A stretch of DNA of 64,000 nt from Rhodobacter sp. Lineage in GTDB: Bacteria > Pseudomonadota > Alphaproteobacteria > Rhodobacterales > Rhodobacteraceae. The stretch's first letter is position 1. Every line of letters starts with the position of its first letter. Below are positions 1-9,905 of this stretch, piece by piece. The DNA is taken from contig JAIXXB010000019.1 in the NCBI GenBank assembly GCA_027490955.1, positions 1 through 64,000 of the forward strand. The letters are read 5' to 3'. The notes below the pieces were generated by a model. It searched no databases and was not told the DNA's origin. It saw only the letters and a list, made by a program, of their open reading frames with translations. The translations under genes were made by a program, and so were the position numbers.

Positions 1-42
1 CCGCGCCATTTGTTCGTCCGTAAGCCAGTAAAGATCACTCAT
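1..42 (-). CDS. IS5-family transposase, N-terminal 14 codons only
   Basis: Reading leftward from the ATG at 42 gives MSDLYWLTDEQMAR, open to base 1. This is the characteristic N-terminus of the IS5-type DDE transposases common in Rhodobacterales and other alphaproteobacteria. The rest of the protein, including the catalytic residues, lies outside the window. The call rests on recognising this short N-terminus and on the adjacent terminal-repeat-like sequence. Confidence 0.7.
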   Translation of the reverse strand, partial: MSDLYWLTDEQMAR

Positions 43-115
43 TTGACACCCCCAAGGTGACACAAATGAATCAGTGAAAACTGGCCATGACAAGAACTTT
101 AATGGGTTCTGACCC
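1..115 (-). mobile_element. Edge of an IS5-family insertion sequence
   Basis: A transposase start runs off the left edge. About 70 bases outside it, on the minus strand, lies GGGTCAGAACCCATTAAAG (about 115-97), which has the look of an IS terminal repeat. The CTAG at 115-118 directly outside would suit a short target duplication. Only this end lies in the window, so the repeat and duplication cannot be confirmed against the other end. Confidence 0.6.
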
Positions 116-404
116 TAGGATTCTGAAATGCAATCGCTCTTATATGGATTTGCGATGGAAGTCCAAAGTTGGCCAACTGAATTCCAATCTCCTCGGTGCT
201 CGCGAGGCTTTTCTGAAACTCATCAACTCTTGACATCAGATATTTATGAGCATCCTGTGCATCAAATCTACCAGCAATGATTGCTTGACGATTTTCATCG
301 TCGCGTTTGGCCCTCACAATAGAATCTTGCAATTTTGAAATATCAGGTAACCGAGGCAAATTCGGCTCCAGTGCATAGCGCATCATTTCTTCGGACACGG
401 TCAT
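99..404 (-). CDS. Small hypothetical protein, 3' end cut by the IS
   Basis: 101 codons from the ATG at 404, chosen because GAGGAG lies at good distance upstream; an earlier in-frame start at 431 has no such site. The product is soluble, charged and mostly helical-looking (SKLQDSIVRAKRDDENRQA), with no signal peptide or recognised domain. Its last five codons (RVRTH) and the TAA lie inside the presumed IS terminal repeat, so the natural C-terminus has probably been lost. Function unknown. It could be a remnant, but codon use looks like a real gene. Confidence 0.5.
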   Translation of the reverse strand: MTVSEEMMRYALEPNLPRLPDISKLQDSIVRAKRDDENRQAIIAGRFDAQDAHKYLMSRVDEFQKSLASTEEIGIQLANFGLPSQIHIRAIAFQNPRVRTH

Positions 405-461
405 TTTGAGCAACTCCTCTATACATATCAACGTTCGAACTTTTGTGCCCAGGTAATTGTA

Positions 462-2411
462 TCAAACATCCAACTCCTCCACAAACCGCGCGTTCTCTTG
501 AATATACTGGAACCGCAATTCAGGCTTTTTCCCCATCAGGCGTTCCACCAAATCGCCCGTCTCGCCGGGGGCTTCTTCGTCGATGGACACGCGGATCAGT
601 TTGCGGGTGGCGGGGTTCATCGTGGTGTCTTTCAAATCCTTCGCGTCCATCTCGCCCAGCCCCTTAAACCGCTGCACGTCGATTTTTCCCTTGCCGCCCA
701 GACCCTTGGCCAGCCATTTCTCTTTCTCGGCATCATCGGCCACATACAGGCGCTTGGCCCCTTGCGTTAGCCGATACAGGGGCGGGCAGGCCAGATAGAG
801 GTGGCCCTTGTCGATCAGCGGGCGCATTTGGGTGAAGAAGAATGTCATCAAAAGGCTGGCAATATGCGCGCCGTCCACATCGGCGTCCGTCATAATCACA
901 ATTTTATCGTAACGCAGGTCATCGACGTTGAATTTCGTGCCCATTTGCACGCCCAAGGCTTCGCAAATATCGCGGATTTCTGAATTTTCGTTCAGCTTGC
1001 CACTTGCCGCGCCCAAAACGTTCAGGATTTTACCCTTTAGCGGCATGATCGCTTGGGTTTCGCGGTCACGCGCACCTTTGGCGCTGCCGCCAGCACTGTC
1101 GCCTTCGACGATGAACAATTCGGTATTGTCGCGGGTTTTGCTGGAACAATCGGTCAGTTTACCGGGCAAGCGCAGCTTTTTCGTGGCCGTTTTACGCTGA
1201 GTTTCTTTTTCCTGTTTCCGTTTCAGCCGTTCTTCCGCGCGCAGCACCAAAAAGTCCAAAATTGCGCCTGCCGATTTGGTGTCCCCAGCCAGCCAATTGT
1301 CAAAATGGTCGCGCACCGCGCCTTCGACGTATTTTGCGGCCTCTTCCGTGGCCAATCTATCCTTGGTTTGCCCCACAAATTGCGGCTCGCGGATAAAGAC
1401 AGAAATCAACGCACAGCCGCCTGTCAGCATATCATCGCGGGTGATCAATTCCGCCTTGCGGTTTTTAATCAACTCGCCATAGGCGCGGATGCCTTTTAAA
1501 ATCGCGCTCCAAAACCCAAATTCATGCGTGCCGCCTTCGGGCGTGGGCACGGTGTTGGTATAGCTTTGGATAAACCCATCGCGCACGGGCGACCAGTTGA
1601 TCGCCCATTCCACCGACCCTGGCACGCCATATTTTTCCTGAAAGCTGACTTTGCCCGCAAAGGGGCGGTCGGCGTAGGTGGTGGTTTTTTGCAGCGTATC
1701 GGCCAGATATTCGGCCAAACCGCCGGGAAAGTGGAACACCGCCTCCATCGGCGTATCGCCATCGGGGATGGCAGTTTTCCAGCGAATCTCAACGCCCGAA
1801 AACAGATAAGCCTTCGATCGCACCATCCGCATCAGGCGGCTGGGGCGGAAGGCATGGCTGCCGAAAATCTGCGCATCGGGGTGGAAGGTGACCCATGTTC
1901 CGCGGCGGTTTTGCGTGGGGCCCAGCTTTTCAATCGGGCCCAAGGGTTTGCCGCGCGAGAAGGATTGGCGGAACAATTCTTTGTTCTTGGCCACTTCGAC
2001 GATCATGCTGTCAGACAGCGCATTGACCACAGACGAGCCGACCCCGTGCAAGCCGCCCGATGTTTCATAGGCTTTGCCGTTAAACTTGCCGCCAGAATGC
2101 AGGGTGCATAGGATCACCTCTAGCGCTGATTTATCGGGGAATTTGGGGTGTGGATCAACGGGAATGCCCCGCCCATTGTCGCGCACGGTAAGCGAGCCGT
2201 CCGCGTGCAGTTCCACCTCGATCCGCGTGGCATGGCCTGCCACGGCCTCGTCCATCGAATTGTCCAAAATCTCGGCGGCAAGGTGGTGGTAGGCGCGTTC
2301 ATCAATGCCGCCAATATACATGCCAGGGCGCAGGCGCACCGCCTCTAGCGGTTCCAGCACCTCGATCGAAGAGGCGTCATAGGTGTCTTGCGGGATCAAA
2401 TCGGCGGGCAT
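462..2411 (-). CDS. parE: DNA topoisomerase IV subunit B
   Basis: ATPase subunit of topoisomerase IV, which with ParC decatenates daughter chromosomes. 649 residues, normal for alphaproteobacterial ParE. The GHKL ATPase region carries EILDNSMDEA and DNGRGIPVD (about 77-85), followed by the glycine-rich SGGLHGVGSS. The TOPRIM domain begins with EGDSAGG (436-442) and carries TDADVDG (about 508-514). The C-terminus has RFKGLGEM. The start at 2411 has AAAGGA upstream; the frame stays open further but without ParE-like sequence. GyrB is the alternative, but the short length without an insert and the overall pattern favour ParE. Confidence 0.95.
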   Translation of the reverse strand: MPADLIPQDTYDASSIEVLEPLEAVRLRPGMYIGGIDERAYHHLAAEILDNSMDEAVAGHATRIEVELHADGSLTVRDNGRGIPVDPHPKFPDKSALEVILCTLHSGGKFNGKAYETSGGLHGVGSSVVNALSDSMIVEVAKNKELFRQSFSRGKPLGPIEKLGPTQNRRGTWVTFHPDAQIFGSHAFRPSRLMRMVRSKAYLFSGVEIRWKTAIPDGDTPMEAVFHFPGGLAEYLADTLQKTTTYADRPFAGKVSFQEKYGVPGSVEWAINWSPVRDGFIQSYTNTVPTPEGGTHEFGFWSAILKGIRAYGELIKNRKAELITRDDMLTGGCALISVFIREPQFVGQTKDRLATEEAAKYVEGAVRDHFDNWLAGDTKSAGAILDFLVLRAEERLKRKQEKETQRKTATKKLRLPGKLTDCSSKTRDNTELFIVEGDSAGGSAKGARDRETQAIMPLKGKILNVLGAASGKLNENSEIRDICEALGVQMGTKFNVDDLRYDKIVIMTDADVDGAHIASLLMTFFFTQMRPLIDKGHLYLACPPLYRLTQGAKRLYVADDAEKEKWLAKGLGGKGKIDVQRFKGLGEMDAKDLKDTTMNPATRKLIRVSIDEEAPGETGDLVERLMGKKPELRFQYIQENARFVEELDV

Positions 2412-2476
2412 GGGGTATCCTTTGGCTAGGGCAGCATTAGACCACGCGCGGGGGGGCGGGCGCAAGATGTAGGGCC

Positions 2477-2851
2477 TTAAGTGTTGCGGCGCAGCCAGTG
2501 GGCCAATTCGCCCTGATCCAGCAGGCGCTGCGCCGCGCGGATGATGACGGGGCCAATTTCGGTGGCCGTCCATTTCGCACGCACGCCATTAAAGGCCAAG
2601 GCAGCATCCATCGCCCGAAAGGCAGTTCGTTTGTTGGCATCGTGAAAGCACCGCCCCTGTGCGATGGCAATCGCATAGGCCGCGGCCAAATCATAGGCGT
2701 CTTCGATCATGCCATAGGCAAGGCGGTTTTCCACGCGGGCAAGTGCCCCCTCTAGTGATTTATCCAAGGCAAGGCCCGCAAGCTCGCCTTCGTTCAGAAC
2801 CGAGTCATGAATTTCAATCACCAGTTGGACAGTCAGCGTTGCAAAGGTCAT
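2477..2851 (-). CDS. doc: Doc/Fic-type toxin of a type II toxin-antitoxin pair
   Basis: 124 residues, the size of phage P1 Doc, which phosphorylates EF-Tu and stops translation. The N-terminus has the Doc-like VIEIHDSVL, and the Fic motif region reads RCFHDANKRTA at 67-77. The downstream part of the motif (DANKR) is intact, but the position of the catalytic His (P1 Doc His66, in GHIFNDANKR) is Arg67, encoded by CGG. The start codon overlaps the antitoxin stop by four bases (ATGA), so the pair is translationally coupled. The family call is firm. Whether this protein is an active kinase is doubtful. Confidence 0.85.
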   Translation of the reverse strand: MTFATLTVQLVIEIHDSVLNEGELAGLALDKSLEGALARVENRLAYGMIEDAYDLAAAYAIAIAQGRCFHDANKRTAFRAMDAALAFNGVRAKWTATEIGPVIIRAAQRLLDQGELAHWLRRNT

Positions 2852-3096
2852 TTGTCTTTAAGGTAATCAAGAACGGGTTGAACTGCGGCTTGAGTGGCTT
2901 GCAAATAGGTCTGCAATTGGGCCACAGTGATGGCTTGATGCTGCCCCGCCTCCACCGCCTCGGCAGGCACCAGATAGCCCACCAGTTGCGAATTCTTCAA
3001 AATCGCCACGGGCTGGCCGCCTGCGCGATCAAACACCTTTTGCGGCTCGCGCAATTCGGTCATGGTGCAAATTTGGGGGGTGGCGAGGCGTGTCAT
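2848..3096 (-). CDS. Phd/YefM-type antitoxin
   Basis: 82 residues, first gene of the toxin-antitoxin pair. The N-terminal half (TMTELREPQKVFDRAGGQPVAI and the following NSQLVGYLVPAEAVE) matches the Phd/YefM DNA-binding fold, in which the segment between Glu/Pro and the conserved 'xLVGYLVP' strand forms the operator-binding domain. The C-terminal helix (from about 55) would cover the toxin. AGGAG precedes the ATG at 3096. The gene is divergent from the epimerase and faces a gap with a tandem direct repeat that is a good candidate for its own operator. Confidence 0.85.
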   Translation of the reverse strand: MTRLATPQICTMTELREPQKVFDRAGGQPVAILKNSQLVGYLVPAEAVEAGQHQAITVAQLQTYLQATQAAVQPVLDYLKDK

Positions 3097-3124
3097 GGGC
3101 TTGCTCCTGTCTGATGTGTAACGT

Positions 3125-3146
3125 AATATACATTGAAATATACATT
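3125..3146. promoter_or_regulatory. Tandem 10-bp direct repeat between divergent genes
   Basis: AATATACATT occurs twice (3125-3134 and 3137-3146), with a 12-bp period, in the 68-bp gap between the antitoxin start and the epimerase start. It is AT-rich in a GC-rich background and overlaps where both promoters must lie. Phd-type antitoxins bind repeated short sites upstream of their own genes, so an autoregulatory operator is the likeliest reading. No protein binding can be shown from sequence. Confidence 0.45.
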
Positions 3147-3164
3147 TTCACAAGGGAGAGCGCG

Positions 3165-4040
3165 ATGCGGGTTCTATTCACAGGCGGTTCGGGCAAGGCA
3201 GGGCGGCATGTTGTGCCCTATTTGGCAGCCGCGGGGCACCAGATTTTGAATGTGGATCTGGTACCATTGAATGCAGCGGGCGTGGCCGATCTGATCGCCG
3301 ATATCACCGATCTGGGGCAGGTTTACAGCGCGATGCGCAGCCATATCGGGATGGAGAGTATGGAGACGGGCAGGGGCGCGCAAGTGTTTGATGCGGTGGT
3401 GCATTTTGCCGCCGTGCCGCGCATTCTGATTGCGCCTGACAGCGAGACATACCGCGTTAACACTATGGGCACCTATAATGTGATCGAAGCGGCGGCGAAA
3501 ATGGGCGTCAAAAAGATCATCATCGCCAGTTCCGAAACCACCTATGGTGTGTGCTTTTCCGAAGGGCAGACCGACCCCGCCTATCTGCCGCTGGACGAAG
3601 ACTATGACGTGAACCCGATGGACAGCTATGGCGCGTCCAAAGTGGTGAACGAGGTGACCGCCCGCGCCTTTGCCCGCCGCTTTGGTATTGATATTTACGC
3701 CCTGCGCATCGGCAATGTGATGGAGCCGCAAGATTACGCGGCCTTTCCCGATTACGCCGCAAACCCCGCCCAGCGCCGCCGCATCGCGTTTTCCTATATC
3801 GATGCCCGCGATTTAGGGCAGATGGTGGATCTGTGCCTTGCGCGCGACGGGCTGGGCTATCAGGCGTTTAACGTAAGCAATGACAACAACTCTGTCCCGC
3901 AGCCCAATTCGCAGCTTTTGGCCGAGTTTTTCCCGAACGTGCCGCTAAAGCGGGCAGTGACCGAGGACGAGGCGCTGTTTTCATCGGCCAAGGCAAAACA
4001 GGTGTTGGGGTTCGCGCCGAAGTTTAATTATCGGTGGTAG
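3165..4040 (+). CDS. NAD(P)-dependent epimerase/dehydratase (extended SDR)
   Basis: 291 residues, cytoplasmic. The Rossmann dinucleotide motif TGGSGKAG is at 6-13 and the catalytic pair Tyr155/Lys159 is in SYGASK, with the serine-rich strand IIASSETTYG before it. This is the extended short-chain dehydrogenase fold used on nucleotide sugars and uronates. Start 3165 has GGGAG seven bases upstream; the upstream in-frame extension is unlikely because it lies in the promoter gap. The gene stands alone, divergent from the toxin-antitoxin pair, and the substrate cannot be told from sequence. Confidence 0.88.
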   Translation: MRVLFTGGSGKAGRHVVPYLAAAGHQILNVDLVPLNAAGVADLIADITDLGQVYSAMRSHIGMESMETGRGAQVFDAVVHFAAVPRILIAPDSETYRVNTMGTYNVIEAAAKMGVKKIIIASSETTYGVCFSEGQTDPAYLPLDEDYDVNPMDSYGASKVVNEVTARAFARRFGIDIYALRIGNVMEPQDYAAFPDYAANPAQRRRIAFSYIDARDLGQMVDLCLARDGLGYQAFNVSNDNNSVPQPNSQLLAEFFPNVPLKRAVTEDEALFSSAKAKQVLGFAPKFNYRW

Positions 4041-4053
4041 GGGGCATCAAACG

Positions 4054-4075
4054 CAGCGGCGCCCGCGCGCCGCTG
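4054..4075 (+). terminator. Hairpin after the epimerase gene
   Basis: CAGCGGCGC and GCGCCGCTG form a perfect 9-bp stem with a 4-base loop, 14 bases after the epimerase stop. There is no T-run, so it may slow or protect transcript ends rather than act as a classical intrinsic terminator. The rest of the 250-base gap up to the next gene shows nothing convincing. Confidence 0.5.
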
Positions 4076-4289
4076 TCCACATGGCTGGCGGCAGGTGCTG
4101 ATTTTGCGTAACCTTGGCCTCTCGCCGCAGCGCCAGCACAATGATGCCGCCCCTGCGATTCCAAAACAGGCCAACTGAGCCGCGGGTTGGCAAGCGGGTC
4201 GGGTGCTTAGTTGGGATATAAAGCATATTTTTGCCCACCGGCGGCCCTGTGCAGTGGCCCAGCTTTCCCTAATCGTGCAGCCCTGCTAG

Positions 4290-4961
4290 ATGTTGCACAT
4301 GCACCGCTATGCCCTCACCCTCACCCTTGCCCTCACCCTGACGGCCGCCCCTGCTTTGGCGCATCCGCATATGTTTTTGGACACCTCTGTTGACGTGCTG
4401 TTCAATGATGCAGGTCAAGCGGCATCTGTGCGGATCACTTGGGTTTATGATGAGTTGTCCTCGCTGCAATATATCGCCGACCGCGCCTTGGATATGGACG
4501 GCGACGGGGTGTTGACACCTGCCGAAAAGGCCACGCTGACAGGGTTTGATATGAATTGGGATCCGGGGTTTCCGGGTGATTCCTATGCCCTGCTGGGCGG
4601 CATCGATCAGGGCCTGTCGCGCCCGCGCGATTATACGGCCGATCATCAGGGCGGCAAAATCATCACCACCCATATCCGCGATTTGGCCGCCCCGCTGGCC
4701 CTGACGGCGGGCCAAGAATTGGTCGTTCAGGTCTATGATCCGGGGTTTTACGCCGCCTATACGCTGCAATCGGCGGCGCTGGAATATGCAGGCACAGCGC
4801 GGGCCTGCGCGGCGCAAATTTGGGTGCCAGACCGCGATGCGGCAGACGAGGCGCTGCTGGCCGCCTTGGCCGAATACAGCGCTGATGAGGATGTCGAGGC
4901 CGACTTTCCCGCCATTGGTGCGGCCTATGCCGAGGAGGTGCGCGTGACATGTGGCGATTGA
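4290..4961 (+). CDS. DUF1007 periplasmic protein, partner of the NicO exporter
   Basis: 223 residues with a clear Sec signal peptide (hydrophobic run then PALA, cleavage near residue 24), leaving a mature N-terminus HPH typical of DUF1007. An EF-hand-like loop DMDGDGVLT (68-76) follows. DUF1007 genes sit next to NicO/RcnA nickel-cobalt exporters, as here: the stop overlaps the next start by 13 bases. A role in handling metal at the periplasmic side is inferred. Start ambiguous between 4290 and the ATG at 4299; neither has a strong ribosome site. Confidence 0.85.
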   Translation: MLHMHRYALTLTLALTLTAAPALAHPHMFLDTSVDVLFNDAGQAASVRITWVYDELSSLQYIADRALDMDGDGVLTPAEKATLTGFDMNWDPGFPGDSYALLGGIDQGLSRPRDYTADHQGGKIITTHIRDLAAPLALTAGQELVVQVYDPGFYAAYTLQSAALEYAGTARACAAQIWVPDRDAADEALLAALAEYSADEDVEADFPAIGAAYAEEVRVTCGD

Positions 4962-5893
4962 TCCTAGCCATCGTGATTTTTGGCGAGTTGGTTTTGGTGC
5001 TGTGGGCCACGGGGCAATTTGCCAATTTCGGCGCATGGGTTCTGGCCAGCCAGCGCGAGGTGCAAAACCTTCTGGCAGGGGCCATTCGCGCGCTGCGGTC
5101 GGGGGATATGGGGGCGCTGGCGGGGTTTTTGGGCATCTGCGCGGCTTACGGGGTGCTGCATGCGGCAGGGCCGGGCCATGGCAAATTGGTGATCGGCGGC
5201 TATGGCCTTGCCCGCCGCGTGACGGCGCGGCGGCTGGCGGTTTTGTCTGTTCTGTCCAGTTTGGCGCAGGCGCTGGTCGCAGTTCTGGCGGTTTATGCCA
5301 TTGTCGCCGTGCTTGGCCTGTCGCGCCAAGTGGCGGGTGATGTGGTGGACAGTATCATGGCCCCCTTGGGCAGCGCTGCGATTGCTGGGCTGGGCCTGTA
5401 TCTGGTTTGGCGCGGCGCGCACGGCCTGCGTGCGCAGGTGGCGGCGCGCAGGCATGGCCATGACCACCACGACCATCACGACCACAAGGGTCACCACCAT
5501 GACCATGACCACGACCACGATCACGGCCCCGACTGCGGCTGTGGCCATGCCCATGGCCCAACCCCTGCGCAGGTTGCACAGGCCCAATCCCCGCGCGAAG
5601 TGGCCGCCCTGATTGCGGGCATCGCCATGCGCCCCTGCACGGGGGCGGTGTTTGTTCTGATCCTCACGTGGCAACTGGGCATTGGGGCGGCGGGCATTGC
5701 GGGGGCTTTTGCCATGGGCCTTGGCACAGCGGCCTTCACCGCTGCGGTAGCGCTGATTTCGGTCTTTGCGCGCGAAGGGGCTTTTGGCGGGCTGGGCATG
5801 GGCCAACTGGCCCGCGTTCTGCCAGTGGCAGAGGTCTTTGCAGGCGCGCTGATTGCCATCGGGGCAGCGGTGGCATTGGCGGCGGCGCTTTAG
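4949..5893 (+). CDS. NicO/RcnA-family nickel-cobalt exporter
   Basis: 314 residues, inner membrane. The signature HAAGPGHGK is at 71-79, and a second conserved membrane motif AMRPCTGA is near 226-233. About six hydrophobic segments flank a cytoplasmic or periplasmic loop (169-203) packed with His and Asp (HHDHHDHKGHHHDHDHDHDH plus CGCGHAHG), a metal-binding loop typical of this family. It overlaps the DUF1007 gene and is probably translationally coupled. The family exports or in some cases imports Ni/Co; direction here is not proven. No RcnR-like regulator is adjacent. Confidence 0.88.
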   Translation: MWRLILAIVIFGELVLVLWATGQFANFGAWVLASQREVQNLLAGAIRALRSGDMGALAGFLGICAAYGVLHAAGPGHGKLVIGGYGLARRVTARRLAVLSVLSSLAQALVAVLAVYAIVAVLGLSRQVAGDVVDSIMAPLGSAAIAGLGLYLVWRGAHGLRAQVAARRHGHDHHDHHDHKGHHHDHDHDHDHGPDCGCGHAHGPTPAQVAQAQSPREVAALIAGIAMRPCTGAVFVLILTWQLGIGAAGIAGAFAMGLGTAAFTAAVALISVFAREGAFGGLGMGQLARVLPVAEVFAGALIAIGAAVALAAAL

Positions 5894-5940
5894 TATGGCG
5901 CGCCTTGCCTAAATCTGAGGCACGCGTTAGCAGGGGCGGC

Positions 5941-7302
5941 ATGACACAGCCCGCCCGCCTTTCCTATCGCGCCCATGCTATGGCCACGCTGGCGCTGGGC
6001 CTGCCCTTGGTCGGCAGCCATTTGGCGCAGATGATGCTGCATGTGGTCGATACTGTGATGCTGGGCTGGTATGGGGTAACGGAACTGGCCGCGATGGTCA
6101 TTGCCACATCGCTGTTCTTTGTGGTGTTCATCCTTGGGTCGGGCTTTGCCAATGCGGTGATGCCGATGGTGGCGCAAAGCGTGGGCGCAGGTGACGAGGC
6201 GCAGGTGCGCCGCGCTGCCCGCATGGGGCTGTGGCTGTCGATTGGCTATGGCCTGTTGACCTATCCCATTTTCTGGAATGCCGAAGCCGTGCTGCTGGCG
6301 CTGGGGCAAAAGCCCGAGGTTGCCGCGCTGGGCCAAGTGTTCTTGCGCATCGGCGGTTTTGGGATGATCCCTGCATTGGTGATTATGGCGATCAAGGGCT
6401 ATCTGGCCGCCTTGGGGCGCACGCAGGTGGTGCTTTGGGTGACGGTTGCGGCCATTCCTGCCAATGGGCTGGCAAATTACATGCTGATTTTCGGCAATTT
6501 TGGCGCGCCTGAATGGGGCATTGCGGGGGCGGCGGTGGCCTCGATCTCGGTGCAGGTGGCCTCGATGCTGGCGCTGCTGGCCTATGCGGGGCTGCTGCCC
6601 GAACTGCGCCATTACCACCTGTTCCAACGATTTTGGCGGGCGGATTGGCCTGCCATGGGGCAAGTGTTTCGCCTTGGCTGGCCGATTGGGGTGACTTTGC
6701 TGGCCGAATCTGGCCTGTTTGCAGCAACGGCGGTGATGATGGGATGGATCGGCACGCAAGAGCTGGCCGCCCATGGCATTGTGTTGGAAATCACCGCGCT
6801 GGCCTTTATGGTGCATCTGGGCCTGTCGAATGCGGCAACCATCCGCACGGGCCATGCCTATGGCAGCCATGATGCGCGCGGATTGCGCGATGGCGCGCGG
6901 GTGGTGATTGGCATTTCGGCCCTGTTCGCGCTGCTGGTGATCGGCACATTCCTGATCACTCCGCGCCCGCTGATCGCGCTGTTTTTAGACCCTGCCGCGC
7001 CAGAGGCCCCGCAGATACTGGCCTTTGGCGTGACGCTGATGGCCATTTCGGCGCTGTTCCAACTGGCCGATGCGATGCAGGTGATCGCGCTGGGCCTGCT
7101 GCGCGGTATTCATGATACGCGCATCCCGATGATTGCAGCCGCCATCAGCTATTGGGGCATTGGCATGCCTGCCGCCTATGCGCTGGCCTTTTGGGCAGGC
7201 TTGGGCGGGGTTGGCCTGTGGCTGGGCCTGACGCTGGGGCTGGCCTGCGCGGCGGCGACGCTGATGTGGCGCTTTTGGGCCAAAGCGCCGCGCGCCGCCT
7301 AA
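5941..7302 (+). CDS. MATE-family multidrug/toxin efflux pump
   Basis: 453 residues with about twelve hydrophobic segments in two homologous halves. The N-terminal LALPLVGSHLAQMMLHVVDTVMLGWYG-like stretch (split across residues 17-43) is diagnostic for the NorM branch of MATE antiporters, which expel cationic drugs against Na+ or H+. Start at 5941 is where the MATE homology begins; the frame is open upstream through the NicO gene but that part is a shadow. The preceding ribosome site is weak. The stop lies two bases from the convergent gene's stop. Confidence 0.92.
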   Translation: MTQPARLSYRAHAMATLALGLPLVGSHLAQMMLHVVDTVMLGWYGVTELAAMVIATSLFFVVFILGSGFANAVMPMVAQSVGAGDEAQVRRAARMGLWLSIGYGLLTYPIFWNAEAVLLALGQKPEVAALGQVFLRIGGFGMIPALVIMAIKGYLAALGRTQVVLWVTVAAIPANGLANYMLIFGNFGAPEWGIAGAAVASISVQVASMLALLAYAGLLPELRHYHLFQRFWRADWPAMGQVFRLGWPIGVTLLAESGLFAATAVMMGWIGTQELAAHGIVLEITALAFMVHLGLSNAATIRTGHAYGSHDARGLRDGARVVIGISALFALLVIGTFLITPRPLIALFLDPAAPEAPQILAFGVTLMAISALFQLADAMQVIALGLLRGIHDTRIPMIAAAISYWGIGMPAAYALAFWAGLGGVGLWLGLTLGLACAAATLMWRFWAKAPRAA

Positions 7303-7303
7303 C

Positions 7304-7717
7304 CTATTCTGCCGCCTCGCCGCGCGTCAGGCGTTCTGACTTCTTGCGCACCAGTACAAGGCGCAAATCATGCATGGCCAGCAGCAGCTTATCTGTCACA
7401 GCCTCTAGCGCCGCATCACTGGCGCGCGACTGCGCCCATTGCGTGGTTAGGTTCATGTGATCAATGGCGCGAAAAATATCATCGACATCGCGCGCAGCCA
7501 AAAGGGCGGTGCGTTCGGCCACCCAAGCGGCGATGGCGGCTTTGTCCGCGTCGGTCAAGACCCGCTCGCCATGCGGTTTGATCGCGCCGTTTTTCACGTT
7601 CACAACCGCAATCTCTTCCAAATCAATGCGGCGCTGGCGGTTTTCGGTATCTACCCGAAACACCGCCGCGCCGTTTTCACGGATGCGAAAATAATACTCT
7701 GGAAGATCGCCCGCCAT
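7304..7717 (-). CDS. Conserved hypothetical protein downstream of aspC
   Basis: 137 residues from the ATG at 7717, eight bases after the aminotransferase stop and with AAGGG just before it; an ATG at 7765 would overlap aspC by 40 bases. The N-terminal half looks like a small beta-rich domain (LPEYYFRIRENGAAVFRVD), and the C-terminal half is helical and charged. No signal peptide, membrane segment or catalytic motif is visible. Probably co-transcribed with aspC. I do not recognise a named family. Confidence 0.7.
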   Translation of the reverse strand: MAGDLPEYYFRIRENGAAVFRVDTENRQRRIDLEEIAVVNVKNGAIKPHGERVLTDADKAAIAAWVAERTALLAARDVDDIFRAIDHMNLTTQWAQSRASDAALEAVTDKLLLAMHDLRLVLVRKKSERLTRGEAAE

Positions 7718-7725
7718 ATCACCCT

Positions 7726-9274
<1,549 letters not shown>

Positions 9275-9407
9275 ATTACAGCTGTTTGGGCGAGAAAAGC
9301 CGGATAAATCGGTAAAATTCTCAAAAAATCCTGCATTTGTTTACCATATGTTTCCGATTTGCCCTGATTCTGCCCCCAGTTACCCCCGTTGCTGTGGAGA
9401 TGTGAAT

Positions 9408-9905
9408 ATGACAGCTTTTACCCCCGTTTTAGATGGCTCGCACAAGGCGATGATGGCTGGTTATCTGGACAATTTGGCCCTTGTCGAACGGCTGCATCGT
9501 TTGTTGTTGGATGTGATCAAAGACGAATTCGAACGGCTTGCAATTTTGGAAATAAACTCGGTGCAGGCGCTGTTGTTGTTTAACATTGGCGAGAATGAGG
9601 TCACGGCGGGCGAACTTAAATCGCGTGGCTATTATCAGGGCAGCAATGTGTCCTATAATTTGAAAAAACTGGTCGAACTGGGCTATATGCACCATCAGCG
9701 CAGCGAAATTGACCGCCGTTCGGTGCGCGTCAGGCTTACGGAAAAGGGCCGCCAAGTGCGCGCGATGTTGACCGATTTGTTTGGCCGCCATGCCGATGGC
9801 CTGTCCAAGCGCAGTTTGGTCGATGCGGCTGGGATGGAACATATGAACCAAAGTCTGAAGCGGATTGAACGCTATTGGACGGATCAAATCCGCTATATTT
9901 ACTGA
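9408..9905 (+). CDS. ldtR: MarR-family regulator LdtR
   Basis: 165 residues. The N-terminal stretch YLDNLALVERLHRLLLDVIKDEF and the winged helix GYYQGSNVSYNLKKLVELG followed by DRRSVRVRLT match LdtR, the MarR regulator described in Liberibacter and Sinorhizobium, which controls an L,D-transpeptidase and osmotic-stress tolerance. Chosen start 9408 follows GGAG; the frame is open upstream but unlike LdtR. About 130 bases separate it from sdhE, so it probably has its own promoter. A strong terminator follows at about 10110. Confidence 0.88.
   Translation: MTAFTPVLDGSHKAMMAGYLDNLALVERLHRLLLDVIKDEFERLAILEINSVQALLLFNIGENEVTAGELKSRGYYQGSNVSYNLKKLVELGYMHHQRSEIDRRSVRVRLTEKGRQVRAMLTDLFGRHADGLSKRSLVDAAGMEHMNQSLKRIERYWTDQIRYIY

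Noticed and set aside
4047-4238. 63-codon minus-strand frame between the epimerase and the DUF1007 gene
   Set aside because: No ribosome site, basic and Pro-rich composition; overlaps a transcript-end hairpin.
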